Assembly: GCA_963535465.1 (NCBI GenBank)
Contig: CAUSWF010000005.1
Location: 1-64,000, forward strand
Length of the DNA stretch: 64,000 nt
Reading direction: 5' to 3'
Source of the DNA: CAUSWF01 sp963535465
Lineage (GTDB): Bacteria > Bacillota_I > Bacilli_A > RF39 > UBA660
Position 1 is the first letter of the stretch. Each line of letters opens with the position of its first letter. Shown here in pieces: positions 53,698-63,101 of the stretch. The notes under the pieces are model-generated. The model did no database searches and was not told the origin of the DNA. It saw only the letters and a program-made list of their open reading frames with translations. The translations under genes and the position numbers were made by a program.

Positions 53698-55964
53698 TTA
53701 TCCATATTCTTAGCACTAGATATTATAGAATTAGGTATTGTAACATTTCCAGCATTATTATAATTTGATATTTCAATAGTAGTAATAAACAAATCAAAGC
53801 TAGAGAAATTACTACTAAAATCATACTCTAATTTTTTTATTTTACCATCTTTAGTATAAACTACTACATAGATATCTCCCTTAGCAGCAGGCATCTTAGA
53901 ATTAGTTGAATTAACTACTCCACTAGCATCTTTCATATCTAATTTAATCTTATATTTATTATCAGATATTTTTTGGACATCTTTCATATTCATTAATTTA
54001 TCTAAAATTTTCTTTATATCTACAAAACTAGAAGTTTGTTTATCCTTCCACCAAGTATCTGGCATATTTGGTTTTGTCATATAAGTATAGCCACCAGCTA
54101 AATCAACATACATCTCCTGTGATGATGATATACCCATACTATTAGTAGCTATATTTAAATGTTGTTTTTGATGTAACTCATCAATTACACCAGTAGAAAT
54201 CGTAGTTATTTCAATATTCTTTATTTTAATACGAGTATCAATTGAAACATTATAATTCTTATAAGCAGTATTATATTCCTTATCTTTATTTGAATTATTA
54301 GTTTTATTAATTTCCTTTTTACTTAACTGTATACTGTAGTTATAAGAGTTTAAAATATCACCATTAGCAATAACCAAATAGATTTTCTCATATTTATTAT
54401 AACTAGCAGTATTAACATTTAAACTATTGTTTGATGATTTTAATTCAGTATAACCACCATTTTTATATCCATAAATCTTAGCAGTAATTAAAGAATTATT
54501 CATTATAACTTTCAAATAGTATATTGGTGACAACTCATAATAATCAACTCCACCAGCATTAACAACTAAATCATATTTTTTAAGTTGGTTTAATGGTCTC
54601 TTGTAAGAAACATTAGAATAAGATACAAGGTTGTTATTATCATACTTTTGACTAAGTGTTCTATAAGCTAACTCATTTATAGTTTTCTTAAGTTCCTCAC
54701 TTCCGGTTGAATTTTTAATATAAGAAAATGACTCTCTTTGATTATGAGCACTCATAAGAATACCATTCCAATTAGCATTATTATTATGATAAGAATATAA
54801 GTAAGGAAATAATGCATAACCAACACTACCACCTCTATCAGCAATATCAAGTAATTTATTACTAGTATTTTTAGTATAAACTGTTGCCCATCTATTTAAA
54901 AAATTATTAGAAGAAGAAACCTGACTAACTTTAGCACTTGCAAAATTAGCCATACCCTCCATATATCTTAAAGAACCAACACATCTAGAACCAGTAGTTC
55001 CTTTGCAATAAATTTGTTGAAAATGATGAAACAATTCATGGTTATAAAGCTGAACTAAACTATCACGACTACTAGCTATACCTTTTTTATTAATTACCAT
55101 ATAAGGATAATTAACCACACCATCATTATCTAATATATCAAAAATAAGTGAACGATTTATTAACTTAGCTGCAAAATGTTCATCATTATAACTGGCAAGA
55201 GTACTATTACTACCAGTATCATACACATAAACACTCATTGCACTCTTAAGAACATCAACAGAGATTCCATTTTTACTAAGCACTTCTTTAGCACTTTTAT
55301 AATCTTCATTAAAATATTTATTATCAATATAAGGGCTATAAGAATATTTAACTCCGAAATAAGACTCATATTTACTAACAGTATTTTCTAATCCATCACC
55401 AAGTAATTTTATATCATCAAAATTAACAGAATCATTTCCACTCTTAGCATACCATATCAAGAATTTTCCATTAGGAGATAAATAAACTCCATCTAAAACA
55501 TGATTATTTATATCAGAAGTCTTATTAGCTTGTCTTGAAATTCTTGCTTTTCTCTCCCCTAAGTAAACATTTGTCATCATCTTATTAATTAAATAATATT
55601 TAACAACATCTTTATCTAATTTATCAAAATACTCATCTAAAATATCATCTGTATTAAAATTACAATTAGTAATATAATCTTTTTTTTCATTTTTATATTT
55701 AGGATTTAAATTATTATAATCATATTCTAAATACACTAACTGTTTAAAGTATTCTGATACATCAATTTTAGAATTATCATAATCAAATTTTATTTTCTCT
55801 AAAGAACTATAATCCCTATTAACCACTTTTTTCTTATTACTTTGCTTATTAGAAAACATAAAATATAAAACAAATGATGTAAACGAAAGCATAATTAATA
55901 TTACAACTATTTTTATAACAATATTATTATTTTTATTTACTTTATTAATATCTAAATTATCCAT
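53694..55964 (-). CDS. membrane-anchored HExxH protein, putative metalloprotease
   Basis: 756 residues. N-terminal helix (about 15-36) anchors it, and the rest is predicted outside. HELFHHF at about 309-315 is an HExxH zinc motif, and YMEGMANF about 25 residues later offers the third ligand (Glu), a gluzincin pattern. The C-terminal part (about 585-745), with YTYMTKPNMPDTWW, resembles LppX/DUF6612-type lipoprotein domains. Two Cys pairs could be disulfides. Not assigned to a named family. Confidence 0.65.
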   Translation of the reverse strand: MDNLDINKVNKNNNIVIKIVVILIMLSFTSFVLYFMFSNKQSNKKKVVNRDYSSLEKIKFDYDNSKIDVSEYFKQLVYLEYDYNNLNPKYKNEKKDYITNCNFNTDDILDEYFDKLDKDVVKYYLINKMMTNVYLGERKARISRQANKTSDINNHVLDGVYLSPNGKFLIWYAKSGNDSVNFDDIKLLGDGLENTVSKYESYFGVKYSYSPYIDNKYFNEDYKSAKEVLSKNGISVDVLKSAMSVYVYDTGSNSTLASYNDEHFAAKLINRSLIFDILDNDGVVNYPYMVINKKGIASSRDSLVQLYNHELFHHFQQIYCKGTTGSRCVGSLRYMEGMANFASAKVSQVSSSNNFLNRWATVYTKNTSNKLLDIADRGGSVGYALFPYLYSYHNNNANWNGILMSAHNQRESFSYIKNSTGSEELKKTINELAYRTLSQKYDNNNLVSYSNVSYKRPLNQLKKYDLVVNAGGVDYYELSPIYYLKVIMNNSLITAKIYGYKNGGYTELKSSNNSLNVNTASYNKYEKIYLVIANGDILNSYNYSIQLSKKEINKTNNSNKDKEYNTAYKNYNVSIDTRIKIKNIEITTISTGVIDELHQKQHLNIATNSMGISSSQEMYVDLAGGYTYMTKPNMPDTWWKDKQTSSFVDIKKILDKLMNMKDVQKISDNKYKIKLDMKDASGVVNSTNSKMPAAKGDIYVVVYTKDGKIKKLEYDFSSNFSSFDLFITTIEISNYNNAGNVTIPNSIISSAKNMDN

Positions 55965-55980
55965 AAATTCTCCCTTTTTT

Positions 55981-56008
55981 TAAAAAAGCAACTAATGTTG
56001 CCTTTTTA
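55981..56008 (-). terminator. terminator of the WG-repeat gene
   Basis: AAAAAGCAAC / GTTGCCTTTTT stem (one bulge) with U-run on the minus strand. It overlaps the stop codon. Confidence 0.7.
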
Positions 56009-57646
56009 TTTTTTATAAAACATCTTACCAGTATTATATGAATAATACTCAGTTACACCATTATTATAAACAGTAAAATATTCTCTATTAAATGATGGTT
56101 TCTTATCTAAAGTAACAACATCTTTATAATTTTCTAAATTTTTTACTATATATTTAGAGTCTTTCTCAATAATTGCATAAACAACATCATTGTTTTTATT
56201 AGTTGTAATATCTTTACTCTTTATCACACTATTATCAACAACTTTAGAATTAACAACTTTAAATAATGTTTTACTTTCATTTTCTACCAATAAATAAGTA
56301 TTTTTTGTTCCTTCTATAGGATAAACTATTATACCACTATCAGTATCTGCATATTTACCAGATATTCTATTTCCTTTTAAATCTATTAAATAATATTTGT
56401 GATACTCAGAAGAAACAACAGCATAACCATTATCATCAAACATATCAGCAATTCTATAACTATTATTACCTAACTTCTTACCATTAGAATCAACATAAAT
56501 AGAATTATTATCTCCTAGTCCAGTACAATGATTTAACGCATATATTCCATATTTAGAATATCCTGATTTTATTCCTTTACACTTAACTGTTTCCTTTAAT
56601 TTAGAGTCAACATAAATATTAACTCCTTCCTCAGTAACCTTAGCATAATTTTTATAATCTTTATAAGATGCTTGATATATTCCTACTACTTCATTACCTT
56701 TATCATCTAATAAATAATCTTTATCATTTTTAAATATAACGTTATTACCAGAAAATACTAAATCACCTGTATATTTAGCCTTCTTTGTATATATTACTTT
56801 ATTATTTTTAATATATTTATAAACTCCTGAATCCTTATTTCTACTTCCACAAGTTCCAACTGTCATATCTCCATTTTCTTTATTTATATGTTTAATACAA
56901 TATCTATTATTGTTATCATCTTTAAAAGATAATAGTAATTTAGATTTAGAAAAATCAAATATATAATTTACGCCATTATAATAAATGTAATCATAATTAT
57001 CAGTATATTCCTCATCAGGATTAACATCGCCATTATCAGCAAATGGAATACTTGTTATAACTTTGCCATTATAATTATAAATTACAAACTTTTTAGCTTT
57101 TTTATCTTTTATTATAGAGTAAGGTCTACTTGATGAAGTTGAAAGTAGTTGGAAATTACTACCTTCAAGGATTTTTCTTCCTTTAGAATCTAAATAAGTA
57201 CTATTATATTTTTCATCTACACATTCATATAATGCACCTTGGTTATATAAATAACGACAAGTACCATATTTAACAAGATCTTTTCCAGAACTTGAAACAA
57301 TAGTTTCCTCACCCTTCATATTAGAGGCTTTAGTACTTCCATTTGCAAAATCAGATACATTTTTATACACAAAGTCAGTTATTTTTTTACCAGACTTATT
57401 GAAAATTGCATAATTTCCTTTACTATCACTTAAGAAAAATGCATCTTCCCCTTTTTTCAAATTCGTATTACCTTTATTTCCAAAAAGTAAAGAAATTAAT
57501 CCAAATACTATTGCTACAACACCGAAAATTATTAATAATGCAGCAACTATATTTTTCTTTTTTTCAGGTTTATTAACAAAATTGTTTTGAACCTGACTAT
57601 TTAAATTTTGATTATTTAAAAATTCATTATTTTGACTGTTATCCAT
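56006..57646 (-). CDS. membrane-anchored WG-repeat-like protein
   Basis: 546 residues. Asn/Gln-rich start, membrane helix (about 32-57), then beta repeats of about 40-60 residues: SDSKGNYAIFNKSGKKITDFVYKNVSDF, DDNGYAVVSSEYHKYYLIDLKGN and similar, with the D-x-x-G-x pattern of WG repeats. Probably a beta-propeller or solenoid facing outside. Co-transcription with the HExxH gene downstream is possible, with a terminator between. Function unknown. Confidence 0.65.
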   Translation of the reverse strand: MDNSQNNEFLNNQNLNSQVQNNFVNKPEKKKNIVAALLIIFGVVAIVFGLISLLFGNKGNTNLKKGEDAFFLSDSKGNYAIFNKSGKKITDFVYKNVSDFANGSTKASNMKGEETIVSSSGKDLVKYGTCRYLYNQGALYECVDEKYNSTYLDSKGRKILEGSNFQLLSTSSSRPYSIIKDKKAKKFVIYNYNGKVITSIPFADNGDVNPDEEYTDNYDYIYYNGVNYIFDFSKSKLLLSFKDDNNNRYCIKHINKENGDMTVGTCGSRNKDSGVYKYIKNNKVIYTKKAKYTGDLVFSGNNVIFKNDKDYLLDDKGNEVVGIYQASYKDYKNYAKVTEEGVNIYVDSKLKETVKCKGIKSGYSKYGIYALNHCTGLGDNNSIYVDSNGKKLGNNSYRIADMFDDNGYAVVSSEYHKYYLIDLKGNRISGKYADTDSGIIVYPIEGTKNTYLLVENESKTLFKVVNSKVVDNSVIKSKDITTNKNNDVVYAIIEKDSKYIVKNLENYKDVVTLDKKPSFNREYFTVYNNGVTEYYSYNTGKMFYKK

Positions 57647-57701
57647 ATTACTCTCCTATCAATAATTAAATTATATCATATACATCTAAAAATACAATTA
57701 A

Positions 57702-57733
57702 TAAAATTAAAAGAAGCTTATTTAGCTTCTTCT
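57702..57733 (-). terminator. terminator of rny
   Basis: AGAAGCT / AGCTTCT stem (57712-57730) with U-run on the minus strand. The rny stop codon is in the loop. Confidence 0.75.
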
Positions 57734-59292
57734 TGTGCACGAGTTTCTCTAACAACTGTAATTTTAATAGTACCAGGATATTTCATTGTAGCTTCAATTT
57801 TTTCTTTTACTTCACGAGCAATTGTATAAGTCATCGCATCATCTACTTTATCTGGTTTAACTATTACTCTTAGTTCTCTTCCAGCTTGAACGGCAAATGC
57901 CTTGTCAACTCCATCTACTTCATTTCCAACTGCCTCAAGTTGAGTAAGTCTTTGAATATAGTTTTCTAAAGAATCATTTCTAGCTCCTGGACGTGAAGCA
58001 GATAAAGCGTCTGCAATCGCAACTAGAGAAGCTATAACTGAAGTAGGTGCTGTATCACCATGATGTGATGCAATAGCATTAACAACAACAGGATGTTCTT
58101 TATACTTATTAGCAATATCAATTCCTATATCAACATGGCTTCCTTCCATATCGTGATCTATTGCCTTACCTATATCATGTAGTAATCCAGCTCTTTTAGC
58201 AAGAACTACATCTTCACCAATCTCACCAGCTAGAAGTCCTGATAGTTCAGCAACTTCAATTGAATGATTTAAAACATTTTGTCCATAACTTGTTCTAAAA
58301 TGAAGTTTACCTATAGTTTCAATTAACTCAGGGTCCATTTTAGTAATCCCTAATTTGAATATAGCCTCTTGCCCATATTCCATAATTTTTTCTTTAAATT
58401 TCTTAACTACTTTATCGTAAATTTCTTCAATTCTAGTAGGATGTATTCTTCCATCCTTAATTAAATCTTCTAAAGTAGCTCTAGCCATTTCACGTCTTAA
58501 AGGATCAAAACTAGATAATACTACAGCCTCAGGTGTGTCATCAATAATTAAATCAACTCCTGTAACAGCCTCGATTGATCTTATATTTCTTCCTTCTCTA
58601 CCAATCAATCTACCCTTCATCTCATCATTTGGTAAATTAACTACAGTAACCGTTTGATCATTTGCAACTTCACTAGCATATCTTTGCATTGAAGAAACAA
58701 TTAATTCTCTTGCTTCCTTATCCGCTTGTAATTTAGCTTCAGTCTCTCTTTCATGAATATATTCAGCTATTTCTTTATTCATGTTTTCTCTAACTTGTTT
58801 CATCACTTGTTCTCTAGCTTTTTCTTTACTAAAACCAGATATCTTTTCAAGTAACTCTAATTGTTCCTTCTTTATATCGTCCACTTTACTTTTTTCTTCT
58901 TGAATTTGAGTTTGACGCATAGAAAGTTTTTCTTCGCGTTCATCTAAAGCAGACTCGCGCTTTTGATATATTTCATCACGTTTATTAAAGTTAGCTTCTC
59001 TTTGAATTAACTTATCCTCAGCTTCCTTAATCTCCGCTTTTTTCTCCTTTATCTCTTTATCTAATTCAATTTTTGCTCTATGAGATTCTTCTTTTTGTGC
59101 TATAGCAGCATCTCTCTTAGCAATTTCAATATCTTTCTTAGCTTGATTTAAAAGTGCTTCAGCTTTGTGTTCAGCAAGCTTACCACGACTATAATTAATG
59201 AAATAAAATATTATTGCACCAACTATTCCACCTAAAATTAAGCCAATAATTAAAAGTAAAATGGAGTTCCCCATCATTTCTACTGATATCAT
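57718..59292 (-). CDS. rny: ribonuclease Y
   Basis: 524 residues. Membrane endonuclease that starts mRNA decay. N-terminal helix (about 9-30), long coiled coil (about 35-205), KH domain (about 212-275; IGREGRNIRSIEAVTG), HD domain with LLHDIGKAIDHDMEGSH, and VVVNAIASHHGD. The ATG at 59292 is preceded by GGAGG. Partners YmcA and RNase J are both in the window. In Bacillus it follows recA closely, as here. Confidence 0.96.
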   Translation of the reverse strand: MISVEMMGNSILLLIIGLILGGIVGAIIFYFINYSRGKLAEHKAEALLNQAKKDIEIAKRDAAIAQKEESHRAKIELDKEIKEKKAEIKEAEDKLIQREANFNKRDEIYQKRESALDEREEKLSMRQTQIQEEKSKVDDIKKEQLELLEKISGFSKEKAREQVMKQVRENMNKEIAEYIHERETEAKLQADKEARELIVSSMQRYASEVANDQTVTVVNLPNDEMKGRLIGREGRNIRSIEAVTGVDLIIDDTPEAVVLSSFDPLRREMARATLEDLIKDGRIHPTRIEEIYDKVVKKFKEKIMEYGQEAIFKLGITKMDPELIETIGKLHFRTSYGQNVLNHSIEVAELSGLLAGEIGEDVVLAKRAGLLHDIGKAIDHDMEGSHVDIGIDIANKYKEHPVVVNAIASHHGDTAPTSVIASLVAIADALSASRPGARNDSLENYIQRLTQLEAVGNEVDGVDKAFAVQAGRELRVIVKPDKVDDAMTYTIAREVKEKIEATMKYPGTIKITVVRETRAQEEAK

Positions 59293-59329
59293 AAATCCTC
59301 CATCTAGATTAATAACATAATCTAACTAT

Positions 59330-59358
59330 ATTGTAATTTTATTTAAGTTTATTGTCAA
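59330..59358 (-). promoter_or_regulatory. promoter of rny
   Basis: TTGACA at 59358-59353 and TACAAT at 59335-59330 on the minus strand, spacer 17. Separate from the recA promoter. Confidence 0.7.
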
Positions 59359-59360
59359 CA

Positions 59361-59387
59361 AAAATAAAAGAGGACATTAATCCTCAA
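59361..59387 (-). terminator. terminator of recA
   Basis: GAGGA / TCCTC stem (59370-59374 with 59381-59385) plus U-run on the minus strand. The recA stop codon is in the loop. Confidence 0.6.
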
Positions 59388-60453
59388 ATACTTCTTCTTC
59401 TAAAGTAGTTTCAACATGTTTTGCTTTAATTTGTCCATTTGAATCAAGCGTTATATCATAAAAATCTCTTACCTTCTTCTCAATCTCGGCAGTCAATTCC
59501 TTATTATCTTTTAATAATAATTTAACATTTTCTTTACCTTGTCCTAATTTCTCACCATTGTAAGCATACCAAGCACCGGTCTTATCAATAATATTAGCAT
59601 CTACTGCTAAATCTATTATATCTCCGACTTTTGATACACCTTCACCAAACATTATATCAACTTCACAACTCTTAAATGGCGGAGCAACTTTATTCTTAAC
59701 AACTTTAATAGCAGTTCTACTACCTACAACAGCATCTCCTAATTTTAATTGCTCTTTTCTTCTAATCTCAAGTCTAACACTTGAATAAAATTTAAGTGCT
59801 CTTCCACCAGTAGTAGTTTCAGGATTACCAAATAGCACTCCAACTTTTTCTCTTAACTGATTAATAAATATAACTGTAGTCTTAGTCTTATTAATAGTTC
59901 CACTTAATTTTCTTAATGCCTGAGACATAAGTCTTGCTTGTAATCCAACATGAGAATCTCCCATTTCACCATCTATTTCAGCTTGTGGTACAAGAGCAGC
60001 AACGCTATCTATTACTATAATACTAATAGCTTCACTCTTAACTAATGCATCACAAATCTCTAAAGCTTGTTCTCCAGTATCAGGTTGAGAAAGTAATAAT
60101 TCATCTATATCAACGCCTAATTTTTCAGCATATATTGGATCAAGAGCATGTTCTGCATCAATAAAAGCAGCTCTACCACCATTTTTTTGGTGTTCTGCTA
60201 TTGCTTGTAACGCGAAAGTAGTCTTACCAGAAGACTCTGGCCCATATATTTCTATAATTCTCCCCTTTGGATAGCCTCCTACACCAAGTGCTATATCAAG
60301 TGATAAACATCCACTAGAACAAACATCTACTTTCATATGTTTATTCTCACCTAATTTCATTATAGAACCTTTACCAAATTGTTTTTCTATATCTTTCATA
60401 ACTTGCTCTAAAGTATTATCTTTAGAAGCAACTTCTTTATTTGCCTTTGCCAT
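59377..60453 (-). CDS. recA: recombinase RecA
   Basis: 358 residues. ATP-dependent strand exchange and LexA cleavage. Walker A GPESSGKTTFAL, Walker B VIIVIDSVAALVP-type segment, loop L1 EIDGEMGDSHVGLQARLMSQALRKL region and loop L2 GGRALKFYSSVR. Preceded by a LexA-type box and promoter. Confidence 0.97.
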   Translation of the reverse strand: MAKANKEVASKDNTLEQVMKDIEKQFGKGSIMKLGENKHMKVDVCSSGCLSLDIALGVGGYPKGRIIEIYGPESSGKTTFALQAIAEHQKNGGRAAFIDAEHALDPIYAEKLGVDIDELLLSQPDTGEQALEICDALVKSEAISIIVIDSVAALVPQAEIDGEMGDSHVGLQARLMSQALRKLSGTINKTKTTVIFINQLREKVGVLFGNPETTTGGRALKFYSSVRLEIRRKEQLKLGDAVVGSRTAIKVVKNKVAPPFKSCEVDIMFGEGVSKVGDIIDLAVDANIIDKTGAWYAYNGEKLGQGKENVKLLLKDNKELTAEIEKKVRDFYDITLDSNGQIKAKHVETTLEEEVFED

Positions 60454-60481
60454 AAATCCTCCATTAACAACTTACAAATTA

Positions 60482-60510
60482 ATGATACTACACTATTTTT
60501 TAAATTGCAA
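60482..60510 (-). promoter_or_regulatory. promoter of recA
   Basis: TTGCAA at 60510-60505 and TATCAT at 60487-60482 on the minus strand, spacer 17. Confidence 0.55.
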
Positions 60511-60518
60511 TACTTTTT

Positions 60519-60532
60519 CGAACAATTGTTTT
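60519..60532. promoter_or_regulatory. LexA (SOS) box upstream of recA
   Basis: CGAACAATTGTTTT matches the Firmicute LexA pattern CGAAC-N4-GTTCG in the left half and four of five bases of the right. It lies just upstream of the recA -35 box. No lexA gene is in the window. Confidence 0.5.
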
Positions 60533-60562
60533 ATAAAAAGATAAATTGCTCTAATGAAAATA

Positions 60563-60592
60563 AAAAAATCACTTAGTAAAAAAGTGATTTTA
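60563..60592 (-). terminator. terminator of rodZ-like/pgsA
   Basis: AAATCACTT / AAGTGATTT stem with U-run on the minus strand, 12 bases past the pgsA stop. Confidence 0.75.
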
Positions 60593-60603
60593 ATACTTGA
60601 AAA

Positions 60604-61230
60604 TTATTTTTTAGTACCAAATATTATATGCTTGTTCATATACCAATATTGTATTCCAGATATAAGTGACATAACAGCAGCAAAACATAATAAGAAATCT
60701 GATACTTTTAATCCTTTACCGATTAATTCAAATGGTAAATTTGAATATAATGCTAAAGTTGTACCAATCATAAGTGATGCAGTTTTTAACTTACCACTTC
60801 CTATAGCAGCAACTACTTTACCACTAGCAGCAGCTTGCATCTTAATAGCATTAACCACTATATCTCTAAGTACTATAATAACAGGTATTAACACATTAAC
60901 ACTAGGTATTACAGATAACATACCATTTACTGCCAAAATTATTAATACTGAATTAACTAATATCTTATCAGCAATAGCATCTAGCATCTTACCCAAATCA
61001 GTAACCATATTCCAACGTCTAGCAAGATAACCATCAACAAAATCAGTAAGACTAGCAAGTATATATATTAAACCAGCAATAGCATAGTTTAATTTTAAAC
61101 TAACTCCTCCTATATCATAAGTAGTAACTGCAATACCAACTTCTGCATATGGAAATACTAATAATCCTATAACTACAAAAGTAAGTATAATTCTAAGTAC
61201 TGTCAATTTATTTGGTAAATTGTTCTTCAT
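60604..61230 (-). CDS. pgsA: phosphatidylglycerophosphate synthase
   Basis: 208 residues. CDP-alcohol phosphatidyltransferase that uses CDP-diacylglycerol from CdsA. Motif D-x2-D-G-x2-A-R-x8-G-x3-D-x3-D seen in DFVDGYLARRW...GKMLDAIAD. Several membrane helices. Starts inside the end of the rodZ-like gene, the Bacillus ymfM-pgsA order. cinA, which follows in Bacillus, is absent before recA. Confidence 0.94.
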   Translation of the reverse strand: MKNNLPNKLTVLRIILTFVVIGLLVFPYAEVGIAVTTYDIGGVSLKLNYAIAGLIYILASLTDFVDGYLARRWNMVTDLGKMLDAIADKILVNSVLIILAVNGMLSVIPSVNVLIPVIIVLRDIVVNAIKMQAAASGKVVAAIGSGKLKTASLMIGTTLALYSNLPFELIGKGLKVSDFLLCFAAVMSLISGIQYWYMNKHIIFGTKK

Positions 61231-61699
61231 AAATAACTCCTCTTAATTCATCTACCCTATCAGGTGTTTTATTTAAATATAAAGAGATTAAATAAATAAC
61301 TATAATAGCTATAAATATCAACAAAATAGAAAAATATATAGGCCTTAAATTTTTCTTCTCTTTATACTCCATAGTATATGGAGAAATAACCTGTCTTTTA
61401 TTTTCTTCTTCATCTTTTACTCTTTGAGCATTCATAATATCAGCAACACTGATTTTAGAAGTCTTCTCAAATAAAAACTCATTAAACTCATCCTCTATCT
61501 TCTCTGAATCTATTCCTAAATATTTAGCATAAGCAATTACATCATCTTTCAAAGCATATATATCTTTAAAAGCTCTTACATTACCACTTTCAATATTTTC
61601 CAAAACATTTTCTGATAAATTCAAATCTTCTGCTGCTTCATCTAATGAAACACCAGCTTCGATTCGAGTTTCTTTTAAATATTCTCCTATTTCTTTCAC
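61208..61699 (-). CDS. RodZ/YmfM-like HTH membrane protein
   Basis: 163 residues. N-terminal XRE-type helix-turn-helix (about 2-75; YLKETRIEAGVSLDEAAEDLNLS), one membrane helix (about 122-142) and a short outside end. RodZ links MreB to the wall machinery. The usual extracellular beta domain is missing. I place the start at GTG 61699, as GGGAG lies six bases upstream. The TTG at 61714 is on the wrong side of it. Confidence 0.82.
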   Translation of the reverse strand: MKEIGEYLKETRIEAGVSLDEAAEDLNLSENVLENIESGNVRAFKDIYALKDDVIAYAKYLGIDSEKIEDEFNEFLFEKTSKISVADIMNAQRVKDEEENKRQVISPYTMEYKEKKNLRPIYFSILLIFIAIIVIYLISLYLNKTPDRVDELRGVIYEEQFTK

Positions 61700-61719
61700 A
61701 TTTAACTCCCTCAATTAAT

Positions 61720-62062
61720 AATAATATAAATAAGCCATGTTCTGTTCCTATTTCTAGGCGACAAACATTTATCTGCCATAAGGCCCTTGAATCTGTTCAT
61801 TTCCTTCATCAAGACTCTCCTACCAATTTTGGATTTCTCACTCGTGGGGTTTACCGCGTTTCACTGTTTTATTTCTAAAACACTCGTTTCTGTGGCACTT
61901 TATGGTCTATTGCATATTAAAAACTTAGCACATCAACCGCCGTTAGTATAACTACCTAAGGTTATTTGTTCCCTTAGCACGAACACTTATAATCATCACA
62001 GATTATGTGAGCATGGACTTTCCTCAAGGATATTAAATCCCAGCGTTTGTCTATATATTATT
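61720..62062 (-). ncRNA. rnpB: RNase P RNA
   Basis: The catalytic RNA that trims tRNA 5' ends. Read on the minus strand: GAGGAAAGTCCATGCTC near the start (about 62029-62013), AGTGCCACAG, AACGCGGTAAACCCC and GGTAGGAGA in the middle, and ACAGAACATGGCTTA at the end (about 61746-61732). All match the Bacillus RNA in order. The P1 arms AATAATATA/TATATTATT pair 62062-62054 with 61728-61720. The 5' arm overlaps the gpsB stop codon. Confidence 0.95.
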
Positions 62063-62408
62063 GATTACTTGTATCATCTGACTTTAAATTATAAACCATT
62101 TTTTCTAAATGAGATAATCTACGCATAATATCAACATTAGTAACTTCAGGCATACTACTAGCATCACCTTTAACTATTTCATTAGCAAGTTCAGAATTTC
62201 TAAGTTGTTGCTTTAAATTCATAATTTCAGCCAAAAGCTCACTCTTCTCTGTTTCCAAACTATTAATAATACTAATAAATTGTTGATAATCATCCATAAT
62301 TATATCAAGAAATTGATCTACTTCTTTTAATCTATATCCACGTGTATCTATTTTAAATTCTTTTTCTAAAATATCTTGTGGAGAAAGTGCAATCTTATTT
62401 TGATACAT
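62058..62408 (-). CDS. gpsB: cell division protein GpsB
   Basis: 116 residues. DivIVA-like N-terminal domain (about 8-70; ILEKEFKIDTRGYRLKEVDQFLD) with a coiled coil, then a C-terminal helix (about 85-112). Shuttles PBPs between side wall and septum and is regulated by PASTA kinases. Followed at once by rnpB, as in Bacillus, and divergent from recU-pbp1A. Confidence 0.95.
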   Translation of the reverse strand: MYQNKIALSPQDILEKEFKIDTRGYRLKEVDQFLDIIMDDYQQFISIINSLETEKSELLAEIMNLKQQLRNSELANEIVKGDASSMPEVTNVDIMRRLSHLEKMVYNLKSDDTSNQ

Positions 62409-62434
62409 CTATATCACCAATCCCTTACACTAGT

Positions 62435-62464
62435 ATTATACTAACTACTAAGTTTTATTGTCAA
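62435..62464 (-). promoter_or_regulatory. promoter of gpsB-rnpB
   Basis: TTGACA at 62464-62459 and TATAAT at 62440-62435 on the minus strand, spacer 18. No internal promoter for rnpB was found, so the RNA may be cut from the gpsB transcript. Confidence 0.65.
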
Positions 62465-62516
62465 TTATTGTATAAACTTTTATCTATTTTATAGTATAAT
62501 ACTAGTAGGTGATTAA

Positions 62517-63101
62517 ATGAATTATCCTGGTGGAATAAAAATTAAAAATATAAGTAAAGAAATAAATTATAAAAATAGAGGAATGACTCTAGAAAACGAT
62601 ATAAATAAAACAAACGAATATTATAAAGAAATAGAAAAAGCTTATATCTATAAGAAACCTACTCCAATAAAAATAGTTAAAGTAGATTACCCATCTCGTG
62701 AAAAAGCTATAATAAAAGAAGCCTACTTCACAATACCATCTACAACAGACTATAATGGATTATATAAAGGTAAATATATAGATTTTGAGGCAAAAGAAAC
62801 TATATCTAAAACATCATTTTCATTATCAAATATACATAAGCATCAAATAAAACATCTAGATAATATTGATAAAAATGGTGGAATATCTTTTATAATTGTA
62901 AGATTCACCACTCTAAATAAAACATATTTTGTATTAGCAAAAGACTTTATAGAATATGTAAATAATGCAACAAGAAAATCTATTCCCATAGACTTTTTTG
63001 AAAAAAAGGCGTATATTTTAAACGACACCTATAGACCACCTATAGACTACTTAAAAGTAGTAGACTATATAATTGGAGGAAATAATGGAAAAGAAAATTA
63101 A
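62517..63101 (+). CDS. recU: Holliday junction resolvase RecU
   Basis: 194 residues. Start NYPGGIKIKNISKEINYKNRGMTLENDI is typical. PSTTDYNGLYKGKYIDFEAKET contains the active-site Asp/Glu/Lys, and the end has the usual IPIDFF. Its -10 (TATAAT at 62495-62500) has a weak -35. Overlaps pbp1A by 17 bases, the same pair as in Bacillus. Confidence 0.95.
   Translation: MNYPGGIKIKNISKEINYKNRGMTLENDINKTNEYYKEIEKAYIYKKPTPIKIVKVDYPSREKAIIKEAYFTIPSTTDYNGLYKGKYIDFEAKETISKTSFSLSNIHKHQIKHLDNIDKNGGISFIIVRFTTLNKTYFVLAKDFIEYVNNATRKSIPIDFFEKKAYILNDTYRPPIDYLKVVDYIIGGNNGKEN

Noticed and set aside
60554..61030. Plus-strand frame of 158 codons over pgsA
   Set aside because: It lies antisense to a clear pgsA with intact motifs. 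Composition follows from that gene.
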